Shown piece after piece: positions 25,788 to 34,050 of a DNA stretch of 64,000 nt (position 1 is its first letter; every line of letters begins with the position of its first letter). The notes beneath the pieces were generated by a model that had not been told where the DNA came from, did not search any database, and worked only from the letters and a program-made list of their open reading frames with translations. The translations under genes and the position numbers were made by a program. Origin of the DNA: Brevibacterium casei CIP 102111. GTDB lineage: Bacteria; Actinomycetota; Actinomycetes; Actinomycetales; Brevibacteriaceae. Where the stretch lies: assembly GCF_900169275.1 (NCBI RefSeq), contig NZ_FXZC01000003.1:248001-312000 (forward strand), written 5' to 3'.

Positions 25788-25863
25788 TGTTGTGCGCCCA
25801 TGCGACGCACAACATCCCCGGCCCATCCGCTATTCCGATCGTCGGCCCACTATTCCGAACGTC
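25788..25863. promoter_or_regulatory. Inverted repeat plus direct repeats upstream of the MDR gene
   Basis: TGTTGTGCG (25788-25796) and CGCACAACA (25806-25814) form a perfect 9-bp inverted repeat with a 9-bp spacer, 47 bp before the MDR start. Next to it, CTATTCCGATCGTC (from 25830) is repeated as CTATTCCGAACGTC (from 25850) with a 20-bp period. Both look like protein-binding sites in the divergent region between the MDR and GNAT genes. The regulator is not known. Confidence 0.5.
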
Positions 25864-25942
25864 CCGATCGCCGGCCTCGACTGACCGCCGGTCGACTCCG
25901 TCACGCCAAGGTCGTGTCGGTGCGCTGGCGTAGCCTCGTGCC

Positions 25943-27088
25943 ATGGCCTTCCATGACTCTCCCCCGCCCGAGTACGTCAGCGACCGTCTCATCCTCCGTC
26001 GCTTCGATGACGATGATGCCGACTTCGTCCTCGGGCTCCATGCGCATCCCGGCATCGCCCGCTTCATCCCCTCGGCGGTGATGTCGGGCGCAGATGACGC
26101 CCTGGCCTGGATTGCCGAGGCGGAGACGATGAGCGGCCACGCTCGCGGACGCTGGTGCGTGGCCCTCCATGACGGCACGCCTGTGGGTGCGGTGATCGCC
26201 AAGCCGATCCCCTACAGCAGCGGGGAGTCAGGCGACGAGGTCGAGATCGGCTGGCGATTCCATCCGGACTTCGGGGGCCGGGGCTTCGCCACCGAGGCGG
26301 GAGAGCTCCTCCTGTCCGCGTGTCTGGCGAGCGGTCTCGCTCGGGTCATCGCCGTCGTCGACGCCGACAACCTCGCGTCGCACGCGGTGTGCCGGCGCAT
26401 CGGCATGACCGCGCTTGGGGAGACGACGAGGTACTACGATCAGTCGCTGCTCGTCTTCGAGGCCGGTGTCGGCAACGCTCGGTCGCGCCAGGTGTCTTGG
26501 GTGGGGGTCGACGACCCGGCCCGCCGTGACTCGGCGGACATCCTCCTCGACGACGGACTGCGGGCGTTCGGCCGACAGGTCACCGAGGACTATGCCGCAG
26601 CGTGGACGGTCGACGCCTCAGCAGGATGGGTCACCCGCACCGTCGATATCGCCGTGCAGGGTACGGGGTGGCGGCGAACGCTCACCCTGTCCCGCGATCC
26701 CGACACCGGCTGGTGGGCCAGTGAGACACATGCGTCCGGACAGCCGACGACCCCGTTGGCCGAGCCGGGTATCGTCGATGCCGAAGCGCTCTCCGGGGCC
26801 CTCGACTGCGACCTCGGTCTGTGCCCGCTGACGAACACGATGCCGATCCGGCGCCTGGACGTCCAGACGGACACCGCCGACGAGCACCCGCTGACGATGG
26901 CGTGGATCGACATGCCCTCCCTCAAGGTCATCGCCGGCCCACAGATCTACGCGGGCATCGACGCCGAGCACGTCCGATACACGAGCGGGACGAGGGATTT
27001 CACCGCCGAGCTCACGCTCGACGAAGACGGTGTTGTCATCGACTACCCGCAGCTGGCCGAGCGCACAGCGGCCGATCGTTCGAGCTGA
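25943..27088 (+). CDS. GNAT acetyltransferase fused to a putative glycolipid-binding domain, 381 aa
   Basis: Residues 1-180 are a RimJ/RimL-type GNAT: SDRLILRRFDDDDADFVLGL, EVEIGWRFHPDFGGRGFATE-AG (acetyl-CoA loop), and VDADNLASHAVCRRIGM. Residues ~185-375 match the putative glycolipid-binding family (PF06475 type): GWRRTLTLSRDPDTGWWAS, LDCDLGLCPLTNTMPIRRLD, TMAWIDMPSLKVIAGPQIYA and ELTLDEDGVVIDYPQL. Both halves look intact. No Shine-Dalgarno precedes ATG 25943, but TAGCCT ends seven bases before it, so the mRNA may be leaderless. The fusion suggests acetylation of a glycolipid or lipid-linked amine, which is inference. Confidence 0.82.
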   Translation: MAFHDSPPPEYVSDRLILRRFDDDDADFVLGLHAHPGIARFIPSAVMSGADDALAWIAEAETMSGHARGRWCVALHDGTPVGAVIAKPIPYSSGESGDEVEIGWRFHPDFGGRGFATEAGELLLSACLASGLARVIAVVDADNLASHAVCRRIGMTALGETTRYYDQSLLVFEAGVGNARSRQVSWVGVDDPARRDSADILLDDGLRAFGRQVTEDYAAAWTVDASAGWVTRTVDIAVQGTGWRRTLTLSRDPDTGWWASETHASGQPTTPLAEPGIVDAEALSGALDCDLGLCPLTNTMPIRRLDVQTDTADEHPLTMAWIDMPSLKVIAGPQIYAGIDAEHVRYTSGTRDFTAELTLDEDGVVIDYPQLAERTAADRSS

Positions 27089-27119
27089 TCAGACGCCGAT
27101 CCTGCGTCGAACACGGCGA

Positions 27120-27149
27120 AGGCCCGGACGCATCGTGTCGTCCGGGCCT
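27120..27149. terminator. Hairpin between convergent GNAT and fadB genes
   Basis: AGGCCCGGAC and GTCCGGGCCT form a perfect 10-bp stem with a 10-base loop, between the two convergent stops. It is likely a bidirectional terminator. Confidence 0.75.
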
Positions 27150-27196
27150 CCGGTGGATCGGCACGCCCGTGAGCTCAACAGGCCGCCGAGGTCATC

Positions 27197-29359
27197 TCAC
27201 TCGTACGTCTCGCCGGTCTTCGCGCGCTCGATGAGTGAGGCGGGCGGGGTGAAGCGCTCACCGTAGGTGGCGGAGAGCTCGTTCGCCCGTTCGACGAACC
27301 CTGCCAGACCGCCCTCGTACTGGTTGACGTACTGGAGGACGCCGCCGGTCCACGCGGGGAATCCGATGCCGTAGATCGAACCGATGTTGGCGTCGGGCAC
27401 TGAGGTGAGCACGCCCTCGTCGAGGCATTTGATCGTCTCGATCGCCTCGGCGAAGAGCATCCGCTCCTGGAGGTCGGTGAACGGCTCGGTCGTCGACCCG
27501 GACTCGAAGTGCTCGCGCAGGCCCGGCCACAGGTGGGTACGCTTGCCGGTCTCGTCGTACTCGTAGAACCCGGCGCCGTCCTTGCGTCCGGTCCGCCCCT
27601 GCTCGACCATCCAGTCGATGACGGCCTCCGAGGGATGCTCATCCCACGTGCCCCCGGCCGCCTCGACGGCGGCCCGGGTCTCCTGGCGGATCTTCTGGGA
27701 CAGGGTGAGCGTGAGTTCGTCGAGGAGCTGGAGCGCCCCGGTCGGATACCCGGCCTGGAGGGCCGCCTGCTCGACGCTGGAGGGTTCGACTCCCTCACCG
27801 ACGGCGGCGACCGCCTCGGCGATGAAGGTCCCGATGACACGGGAGGTGAAGAACCCGCGGGAGTCGGTGACGACGATCGGGGTCTTCCTGATCTGCTGGA
27901 CGAAGTCGAAGGTCCGCGCCAGCGTCTCATCGGAGGTCTTCTCTCCCGTGATGATCTCGACGAGGGGCATCTTGTCCGCCGGGGAGAAGAAGTGGACGCC
28001 GATGAAGTCCTTCTCCCGCTCGACTCCGGTCGCGAGTTCCGTGATCGGCAGGGTCGAGGTGTTCGATCCGAGCACGGCGTCGGGGGCGACGACGTCCTCG
28101 ATCTCACCGAAGACCTGCTGTTTGACGGGTACCGATTCGAAGACGGCCTCGATGACGAAGTCGACGCCGGCGAAGTCGTCGACGGACGCACTCGGGTGGA
28201 TCCGGTCGAGCACCGCCTCGGACTTCTCCGGGGTGGTCTTGCCCTTGGCCAGGGCGGACTCCTCGCGCTTGCGGGCGTAGTCCTTGCCCTTCTCAGCGTT
28301 GGCGAGTTCGACGTCCTTGAGGACGACGTCGATCCCGGCGCGGGCCGCCGTGTAGGCGATCGCGGCCCCCATCATGCCGGCACCGAGGACGCCGAGCTTC
28401 GTCACGGGCCGCGGCTCGAAGCCATCGGGACGCGAGCCCCCGGCGTTGATGTGGCCGAGGTCGAAGAAGAACGCCTTGATCATGTTCTTCGCCACCTGCG
28501 TGTGGGTGAGGCTGACGAAGTAGCGGGTCTCGACGGTGAGCGCGGTGTCGATGTCGACGAGCGCACCCTCGACGGCGGCGGCCATGGCCGCGCGCGGGGC
28601 CGGCATCGGCGCGCCCTTCGTCTGCCGGCGCAGAGTCGCCGGCAGCGCGGGCAGCAGCATCGCGATCTTCGGCGAGCTCGGCGCCCCGCCGGGGATTGTG
28701 AAGCCCTTGACGTCCCAAGGCTGGACCGCCTCGGGGTTGGCCTTGATCCACGCCTTCGCCCGGTCTTCGAGCTCGGCCGCGGGAGCGAGGTCGTCGACGA
28801 GACCGAGCGCCTGAGCGTCGGCTGCCGTGAACTTCGTACCCGGAAGGATGACCTTCTGCAGGGCGTCCTGGAGACCAAGCATCCGCACGACGCGGGAGAC
28901 GCCGCCGCCTCCGGGCAGGAGTCCGAGCGTGACCTCGGGCAGACCGAAGCGGGCGGACTTGACGTCGTCGGCGGCGATCCGGTGGTGGGTGGCGAGCGCG
29001 ATCTCGAGGCCGCCGCCGAGGGCCGCTCCGTTGAGCGCGGCGACGACGGGCTTGCCGAGTTTCTCGAGGCGGCGCAGGAGGGCCTTGATGTGCTCGACCT
29101 GGGCGGTCTCGGCGGCGGAGTTGTCCGGGTCCGCGCGGCGCAGCCTCTCGAGGTCGCCCCCGGCGAAGAACGACTTCTTCGCCGAGGTGAGGACGACCCC
29201 TGCGATGTCGTCGACGTTGGCCTCGAGCCAGTCGACGGTCTCTTCGAGGGCCGCGCCGAAGTGGTCGTTCATCGTGTTGACCGAGGAATCGGGGTCGTCG
29301 AGGACGATGGTGACGATGCCGTCGGCGTCGGTGGTGCGGGAGTATTCAGCGTTCGTCAT
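27197..29359 (-). CDS. fadB: FadB-type 3-hydroxyacyl-CoA dehydrogenase / enoyl-CoA hydratase, 720 aa
   Basis: Bifunctional alpha subunit of the beta-oxidation complex. The crotonase half has ALNGAALGGGLEIALATHHR and FGLPEVTLGLLPGGGGVSRV, with both catalytic Glu. The dehydrogenase half begins KLGVLGAGMMGAAIAYTAAR (NAD-binding GxGxxG) and has SNTSTLPI, and IGVHFFSPADKMPLVEII with the catalytic His-Glu pair. PIVVTDSRGFFTSRVIG opens the C-terminal domain. The ATG lies one base after the fadA stop, so the two are coupled and should form the usual alpha-beta assembly. Confidence 0.95.
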   Translation of the reverse strand: MTNAEYSRTTDADGIVTIVLDDPDSSVNTMNDHFGAALEETVDWLEANVDDIAGVVLTSAKKSFFAGGDLERLRRADPDNSAAETAQVEHIKALLRRLEKLGKPVVAALNGAALGGGLEIALATHHRIAADDVKSARFGLPEVTLGLLPGGGGVSRVVRMLGLQDALQKVILPGTKFTAADAQALGLVDDLAPAAELEDRAKAWIKANPEAVQPWDVKGFTIPGGAPSSPKIAMLLPALPATLRRQTKGAPMPAPRAAMAAAVEGALVDIDTALTVETRYFVSLTHTQVAKNMIKAFFFDLGHINAGGSRPDGFEPRPVTKLGVLGAGMMGAAIAYTAARAGIDVVLKDVELANAEKGKDYARKREESALAKGKTTPEKSEAVLDRIHPSASVDDFAGVDFVIEAVFESVPVKQQVFGEIEDVVAPDAVLGSNTSTLPITELATGVEREKDFIGVHFFSPADKMPLVEIITGEKTSDETLARTFDFVQQIRKTPIVVTDSRGFFTSRVIGTFIAEAVAAVGEGVEPSSVEQAALQAGYPTGALQLLDELTLTLSQKIRQETRAAVEAAGGTWDEHPSEAVIDWMVEQGRTGRKDGAGFYEYDETGKRTHLWPGLREHFESGSTTEPFTDLQERMLFAEAIETIKCLDEGVLTSVPDANIGSIYGIGFPAWTGGVLQYVNQYEGGLAGFVERANELSATYGERFTPPASLIERAKTGETYE

Positions 29360-29360
29360 G

Positions 29361-30569
29361 TCAGACCCTTTCGATGATCGTCGCGATGCCCATGCCTGCG
29401 CCGATGCACAGGGTGACCAGTCCGCGCTTGAGGTCGCGGCGTTCGAGTTCGTCGAGGACGGTGCCGAGGATCATCGCCCCCGTCGCACCGAGCGGGTGGC
29501 CCATGGCGATCGCTCCGCCGTTGACGTTGACCTTCTCGTGCGGGATCCCCAGGTCCTTCATCCACTTGAGGACGACGGCGGCGAAGGCTTCGTTGAGTTC
29601 GAAGAGGTCGATGTCGTCGACCGTCATGCCGGCCTTGTCGAGGACCTTCTGCGTCGCCGGGGTCGGTCCGGTGAGCATGATCGTCGGTTCGGAGCCGACG
29701 ACGGCGGTGGCGACGATGCGGGCGCGCGGGGTCATGCCCATGTCCTGCCCGACCTTCTCATCGCCGAGGATGACGAGGGCAGCCCCGTCGACGATGCCCG
29801 AGGAGTTCGCCGCCGTGTGAACGTGGTCGATCTCCTCGACCCAGTGGTACTTCTGCAGGGCGACGTCGTCGAAGCCGGTCTGCGCGGCGAGCTTGGCGAA
29901 GGCAGGCGGCAGCTGGGAGAGCGATTCGACGGTCGACCCGGGACGCATGTGCTCGTCCCGATCGAGGATCGTCACACCGTTGAGGTCCTTGACGGGGATG
30001 ACGGAGTTCGCGAAGCGTCCGGCCTCCCACGCCTCGGCGGCGCGGCGCTGCGATTCGGCGGCATAGGTGTCGACATCGGTGCGGGTGAAGCCCTCGGTCG
30101 TGGCGATGAGGTCGGCCCCGATGCCTTGGGGGACGAAATAGGTGTCGAAGTTCGTTGTCGGATCGTGCGACCACGCGCCGCCGTCGGAACCGAGCGGGAT
30201 GCGCGACATCGACTCGACGCCGCCGGCGAGGACGAGGGATTCGAAGCCGCTGCCGACCTTCTGCGCGGCGAGGTTGACGGCCTCGAGGCCCGAGGCACAG
30301 AAGCGGTTGACCTGGACCCCGGCGACGGATTCGTCGAGTCCGGCGACCAGCGCCGCGGTGCGCGCGATGTCCGAGCCCTGCTCGCCGACCGGGGAGACGA
30401 CGCCGAGGACGATGTCGTCGATCTTCGCGTCGTCGAGGTCGGGGTTGCGTTCGCGTACGGCGTCGATGAGGCCGACGACGAGGTCGATGGGCTTCGTGCC
30501 GTGGAGGGCGCCGCCGCGGTTCCTGCCGCGCGGAGTGCGCACGGCATCGTAGATAAACGCTTCGCTCAT
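29361..30569 (-). CDS. fadA: Acetyl-CoA acyltransferase (3-ketoacyl-CoA thiolase), 402 aa
   Basis: Thiolytic cleavage of 3-ketoacyl-CoA, the last step of beta-oxidation. The nucleophile Cys is in [35 protein letters not shown] carries the catalytic His, and [17 protein letters not shown] the C-terminal Cys. Start ATG 30569 ([20 protein letters not shown]) has GAGG upstream; the longer open frame above it is not supported. First gene of the fadA-fadB unit. Confidence 0.95.
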   Translation of the reverse strand: MSEAFIYDAVRTPRGRNRGGALHGTKPIDLVVGLIDAVRERNPDLDDAKIDDIVLGVVSPVGEQGSDIARTAALVAGLDESVAGVQVNRFCASGLEAVNLAAQKVGSGFESLVLAGGVESMSRIPLGSDGGAWSHDPTTNFDTYFVPQGIGADLIATTEGFTRTDVDTYAAESQRRAAEAWEAGRFANSVIPVKDLNGVTILDRDEHMRPGSTVESLSQLPPAFAKLAAQTGFDDVALQKYHWVEEIDHVHTAANSSGIVDGAALVILGDEKVGQDMGMTPRARIVATAVVGSEPTIMLTGPTPATQKVLDKAGMTVDDIDLFELNEAFAAVVLKWMKDLGIPHEKVNVNGGAIAMGHPLGATGAMILGTVLDELERRDLKRGLVTLCIGAGMGIATIIERV

Positions 30570-30928
30570 GTGATCCTCACAGTCGTCAGGGAGATCGCAC
30601 CTCTCCCCGCATTGGTGGTGACTCGCACTCGCGGCGACGGTGGACCATCGCCGGTGAGCCCGCCGATCGAAGCTGATCGATCGTTCACTAATGGTGTCGG
30701 TCCCATTGAACACCGCATCGCTGTGATGGTCAACACACGCCGATCCCGCCGCCCGCCCATGCGGAACAGAGGGGGTGCCGGGCGTCGACCGGCGACGCCG
30801 ACGGTTCCGTGACGAAGCTCTCATCTCGATTCGATCACGGGGCACTGACGACAACACCCGCAGTGATTATGATGAGGCGACTCCTCCTTCCGAGCAGTCA
30901 GCCCTCCCCTTCGAGATTCAGGAGAATC
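30570..30928. promoter_or_regulatory. Gene-free fadA upstream region with imperfect inverted repeat
   Basis: No convincing gene lies in these 359 bases. At 30683-30712, GTTCACTAATGG and CCCATTGAAC form an imperfect inverted repeat around TGTCGGT, with recognisable GTTCA/TGAAC ends. It is in position to be the operator of a TetR/FadR-type regulator of the fadA-fadB unit. The rightward start of the secreted-protein gene also draws its promoter from this region. Confidence 0.45.
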
Positions 30929-31321
30929 ATGTCCGTGATCACCCCTGCCCGCCTGCGCCCGGGCCTCGCCCTCGTCCTCGCCGCCGGCCTGCTCGCCGGC
31001 CCCATCGCCCTCGACGCCTCCCCCGCCGAGGCGGCGTCGAAGTCATGCAAGGTCTCGATGTCGAACTCGAAGCCGAAGCAGTACTCGAACACGACGGTCA
31101 AGGTCTCGAAGGTCGGGTCGAAGGCGAAGGTGACGACGACTGCGCACTACAAGACAACGAAGACGAAGAAGTCCGCAACCGCCTCGGCGAAGGGGACGGC
31201 GAACCTCACCTACCGGATCTCGGGCGCAACCCCGGGCAAGAAGGTCAAGGTCACGGCGACCGCGAAGAAGGGCAAGACGACGTGGTCGTGCTCGACGTCG
31301 TTCACGCCGAAGAAGAAGTGA
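30929..31321 (+). CDS. Strongly basic small secreted protein, 130 aa
   Basis: A Sec signal peptide (SVITPARLRPGLALVLAAGL, then LAGPIALDASPAEAA) ends near residue 36. The mature ~95 residues hold 22 Lys, one Arg and no Asp or Glu, with many Thr and Ser. Alternating polar/hydrophobic stretches (TTVKVSKVGSKAKVTTTAHY, GKKVKVTATAKKGKTT) suggest a small all-beta, Ig-like fold. Two Cys (SCKVSM near the start, TWSCSTSF near the end) could pin the sandwich with one disulfide. ATG 30929 follows AGGAG; longer upstream frames are not used. Role unknown; binding of teichoic acid, cell wall or DNA, or antimicrobial action, would suit the charge. Confidence 0.8.
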   Translation: MSVITPARLRPGLALVLAAGLLAGPIALDASPAEAASKSCKVSMSNSKPKQYSNTTVKVSKVGSKAKVTTTAHYKTTKTKKSATASAKGTANLTYRISGATPGKKVKVTATAKKGKTTWSCSTSFTPKKK

Positions 31322-31354
31322 ACGAACCGTCGCCTCGGTGAGGGCGCGCAGAAC

Positions 31355-32071
31355 TCAGTGCTTGGGCCTGTGCGCCCTCTCTGCATTCACGTCCGTGGAC
31401 TCGACCCCGACGGAACGCGATTCCCCCGCGGAACCGGGCGCCGCCTCGGCGGGGATCGTCCTCCCGGGATTCGCCGCGCCCGTCGCACCTGATGGAGCTT
31501 CGGCGGCTTCGGTGCCGGGATCGGCGTCGAGCCGGATCTTCGCGATGGCGACGGCGACCCAGATCGACAAGAGGACCGGCAGGAGGATGGCGATGAGGAC
31601 GGAGGGGTCGAGGATCGAGGACAGGTAGGAGTTGAGCTCCTTGGTGAGGTCGCGTTCGTTGATGATCCGGCCGAGTCCGTTGAGCTGTTCGAAGATCACC
31701 TGATAGACGGTGACGTAGATGAGGAACCACTGGATGTAGTACTCGGTGATCGTCAGCAGCTCCATGCTGATGCCGGTCCGCTGGATGACCGGCTGGACGA
31801 TGAGGAACATGACGATGCCCGAGGCCAGAGCCACCGAGATGACGCCGAGGAAGAGGCCGAGGCCGATGTCGAGCAGCGCGATTCCTGCGATGTAGAGGCC
31901 GAGCATGATGATGACGATGACCATCCCGACCAGAGTCATCGCCAGCCCGAGCCCGATCGCGCCGAGGAAGCCGCCGATCCGCTTCCATTCGCGGTGTCCC
32001 GGCGGGGTGGTGAGGACTCCCATGACGAGGAAGAGCCCGCACAGGACGACGAGGTGGATGAGCAGCGACAT
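31355..32071 (-). CDS. Uncharacterised polytopic membrane protein, 238 aa
   Basis: Not recognised. Five or so TM helices: LLIHLVVLCGLFLVMGVLTT, LGAIGLGLAMTLVGMVIVII, ALLDIGLGLFLGVISVALAS, a partly polar one around YIQWFLIYVTVYQVIFEQ, and SVLIAILLPVLLSIWVAVAI. The C-terminal 60 residues are Ala/Gly/Pro-rich and disordered. ATG 32071 follows GGAGG. It converges on the basic secreted protein and diverges from the C45-HTH gene. It could be an anchor, channel or stress protein. Confidence 0.75.
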   Translation of the reverse strand: MSLLIHLVVLCGLFLVMGVLTTPPGHREWKRIGGFLGAIGLGLAMTLVGMVIVIIMLGLYIAGIALLDIGLGLFLGVISVALASGIVMFLIVQPVIQRTGISMELLTITEYYIQWFLIYVTVYQVIFEQLNGLGRIINERDLTKELNSYLSSILDPSVLIAILLPVLLSIWVAVAIAKIRLDADPGTEAAEAPSGATGAANPGRTIPAEAAPGSAGESRSVGVESTDVNAERAHRPKH

Positions 32072-32146
32072 GCGATCCTCCGTTCGCCTCGACGATGCGC
32101 GTGCTCTCAGGGTACACAGACGGACACGGCGCGGCGCCGCGACGAA

Positions 32147-32196
32147 GTGTCAACTTTTTCTTGACACTCAGAGGAGTGTCAACCTAATCTTGACAC
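32147..32196 (+). promoter_or_regulatory. Twin 21-bp operators overlapping a near-consensus leaderless promoter
   Basis: GTGTCAA-N7-TTGACAC occurs twice, at 32147-32167 and 32176-32196, each with perfect 7-bp arms and centres 29 bp apart. TTGACA at 32161-32166 is a perfect -35. TAATCT at 32185-32190 is a good -10, with an 18-bp spacer. Transcription would start about seven bases on, at the A of ATG 32197, which directly follows the second operator. There is no Shine-Dalgarno, so the message should be leaderless. Both operators cover the promoter and should block it when bound. Confidence 0.8.
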
Positions 32197-33525
32197 ATGA
32201 CTTCTTTCACTTTCTACGGAATCACCGAAGACCGTCCCTCGACCCGCTGGAAGGCCCTCTTCGACGCCGTGTGGCCGGGCTACCGCGCCTGGTATCTGCG
32301 CGACGGAGACTCTGCCCGCCCCGATCTGGCCACCGCCGAGGCGAAGCTGCGTGAGCACATGCCCGAACTCGTGCCCACGTGGCAGCGACTCGTCGACCTC
32401 ACCGGCGGTGACGAGACCGCGGCGAGGATGCTCACGCTGTGGAATCCCCCGCGCTTCCTTCCCGGGTGCTCGCAGGTCGCCATGCGCTCCCCCGAACCGG
32501 CACTGCTGCGCAACTACGACTACGGCCTCGAACTCTTCGAGCAGGTCCACGCCTCGACGCGCTACGGGTCCCGCCGGGTGATCGGCACCTCCGACTGCCT
32601 GTGGGGGCTCCTCGACGGACTCAACGAAGACGGACTGGCGGTCTCGCTCGCCTTCGGCGGACGGCCCGGCGACGGCGACGGCTTCGCAGCCCCACTCGTC
32701 GTCCGCTTCCTCCTCGAGGTCGCCGGGGATGTTCCCGAGGCACTGCGCAGGCTGGAGACCGTGCCCGTGTCGATGTACTACAACCTCACGATGGTCGATG
32801 CCACTGGCCGCCGCGCCACCGCCTACGTCGGGCCGGGGATGGCACCGGAGGTCGTCGAGGATCCGGTGGCGACGAACCACCGCGGCAGGTCCCCGGAGTA
32901 TCCCGATCACGCCCGCCGCTTCCGCAGCGTCGAGCGTCAGGACCTGCTCACCGAGGCGCTTGAAGGCGGCCGCGGAGTCGATGAGATGGCGGAGACGATG
33001 CTCGGCCCTGGGGTCTTCAGCGGTGACTACGACAACGCGTTCGGCACGCTGTACACTGCGGTCTATCGACCCCTGCGCGGCGAGGTCGAATACCGCTGGC
33101 ACTCCCGCAGGTGGACCCGCAGCCTCAGCTCTGAAGAGGAGATGATCGTGGTGACCCTCGACGACAGCACCGAACCCGTGGATCTCACCGGTTCGAACGG
33201 CACGCCCTCCGGCGCGAGCGACACTTCTTCCGGCACGGGCGGCACGCGCGCAACTCCCTCCGCTGGCGGTGCCACCGGCGGCACGCAGTCTCAGGATGCC
33301 GCAGTGGCCGAGGTCGCCGAACTCGTGGCACAGGCACACGAGGCGATCAACGGCCTCGCCCACTCCCCCGATCCCGCGGCGTTCTCCGCGCTCATCTCCC
33401 TGTCCTCGGAGGTCGGGGAGGCGCTGGGCACCAGTGCCCGCCTCCTCGCCGAGCACAACTCGTGGGCGCGCGTCGCCGAACTCGCCGATGTCAGCCGACA
33501 GGCGGCGTGGCAGCGTTGGCGATGA
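32197..33525 (+). CDS. C45-type autoproteolytic acyltransferase/hydrolase fused to a C-terminal HTH, 442 aa
   Basis: Residues ~1-325 resemble the acyl-CoA:6-aminopenicillanate acyltransferase (C45, Ntn-hydrolase) family. FLPGCSQVAMRSPEPALLRN holds the likely self-cleavage/nucleophile Cys91; NYDYGLELFE, GTSDCLWGLLDGLNEDGLAV and YYNLTMVDATGRRATAYV follow the family order. A Ser/Thr/Gly linker (~331-368) joins a helical end whose last 23 residues, HNSWARVAELADVSRQAAWQ-RWR, read as a small helix-turn-helix like those in actinobacterial DNA-binding proteins. The stop overlaps the HD gene start as ATGA. The fused HTH and twin operators suggest self-regulation (inference). The substrate (acyl-amino acid, peptide or lactone) is unknown. 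Confidence 0.8.
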   Translation: MTSFTFYGITEDRPSTRWKALFDAVWPGYRAWYLRDGDSARPDLATAEAKLREHMPELVPTWQRLVDLTGGDETAARMLTLWNPPRFLPGCSQVAMRSPEPALLRNYDYGLELFEQVHASTRYGSRRVIGTSDCLWGLLDGLNEDGLAVSLAFGGRPGDGDGFAAPLVVRFLLEVAGDVPEALRRLETVPVSMYYNLTMVDATGRRATAYVGPGMAPEVVEDPVATNHRGRSPEYPDHARRFRSVERQDLLTEALEGGRGVDEMAETMLGPGVFSGDYDNAFGTLYTAVYRPLRGEVEYRWHSRRWTRSLSSEEEMIVVTLDDSTEPVDLTGSNGTPSGASDTSSGTGGTRATPSAGGATGGTQSQDAAVAEVAELVAQAHEAINGLAHSPDPAAFSALISLSSEVGEALGTSARLLAEHNSWARVAELADVSRQAAWQRWR

Positions 33526-33989
33526 ACGACGATCTCCTCTCCCGCGCCGAGGCGGTCGCCCGTCAGGCGCACCGCGGGCAGGTCGACAAGGCCGGGTTCG
33601 ACTACATCGACCATCCGCGCCGGGTCGCTGCGAACGCCCGGGCCGCAGCGGTCGCCGAGGAGCTCGACGACGACTCGGCGACCGCGGTCATCGCGGCCGC
33701 CTGGCTCCACGATGTCGTCGAGGACACCTCGGTGACGGAGGACGATCTGCGCAGGGATTTCCCCGCCGAGGTGGTCGACGCGGTCATCGCGGTGACGAAG
33801 CGCTCCGGTGAGGACGTCGAGGACTACTTCGCTCGGGTCCGCGCGAACCCGCTGGCGGTGCACGTCAAGACCGCCGATCTCGCCGACAACACTGATCCGG
33901 CCAGGCAGGCCCGCCTCGACGAGGCGACCCGGGCGCGGCTGACGGAGAAGTACTGCCGGGCCTACGAGCTGCTCGGCCTCGAGGCCTGA
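33522..33989 (+). CDS. MESH1/SpoT-like HD-domain phosphohydrolase, 155 aa
   Basis: Small single-domain HD protein of the alarmone-hydrolase type. DKAGFDYIDHPRRVA (His31), AAWLHDVVEDTSVTEDDL (His63-Asp64 and Glu67-Asp68) and VKTADLADNTDP (Asp119, Asn123) match the metal and pyrophosphate residues of (p)ppGpp hydrolases, and the length fits a stand-alone MESH1-like enzyme. Its ATG overlaps the C45-HTH stop by four bases, so the two are translationally coupled. It may hydrolyse (p)ppGpp or another 3'-phosphorylated nucleotide; activity is inferred from motifs only. Confidence 0.85.
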   Translation: MNDDLLSRAEAVARQAHRGQVDKAGFDYIDHPRRVAANARAAAVAEELDDDSATAVIAAAWLHDVVEDTSVTEDDLRRDFPAEVVDAVIAVTKRSGEDVEDYFARVRANPLAVHVKTADLADNTDPARQARLDEATRARLTEKYCRAYELLGLEA

Positions 33990-34050
33990 GCGTTCGTCGA
34001 TCCCCACCCCCTCAGTTCTCACCCATCGGATCTCACGAGGAACCTGCGCC

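Noticed and set aside
30566..30760. 64-codon minus-strand frame upstream of fadA
   Set aside because: No ribosome site, no protein-like pattern; it covers the probable operator region.
27509..30812. Two long plus-strand frames opposite fadB/fadA
   Set aside because: High-GC antisense artefacts; the minus-strand proteins have complete active sites.
32147..32196. Two-repeat CRISPR or transposon ends
   Set aside because: Both units are symmetric 21-bp inverted repeats on a promoter, without spacer, cas or transposase.
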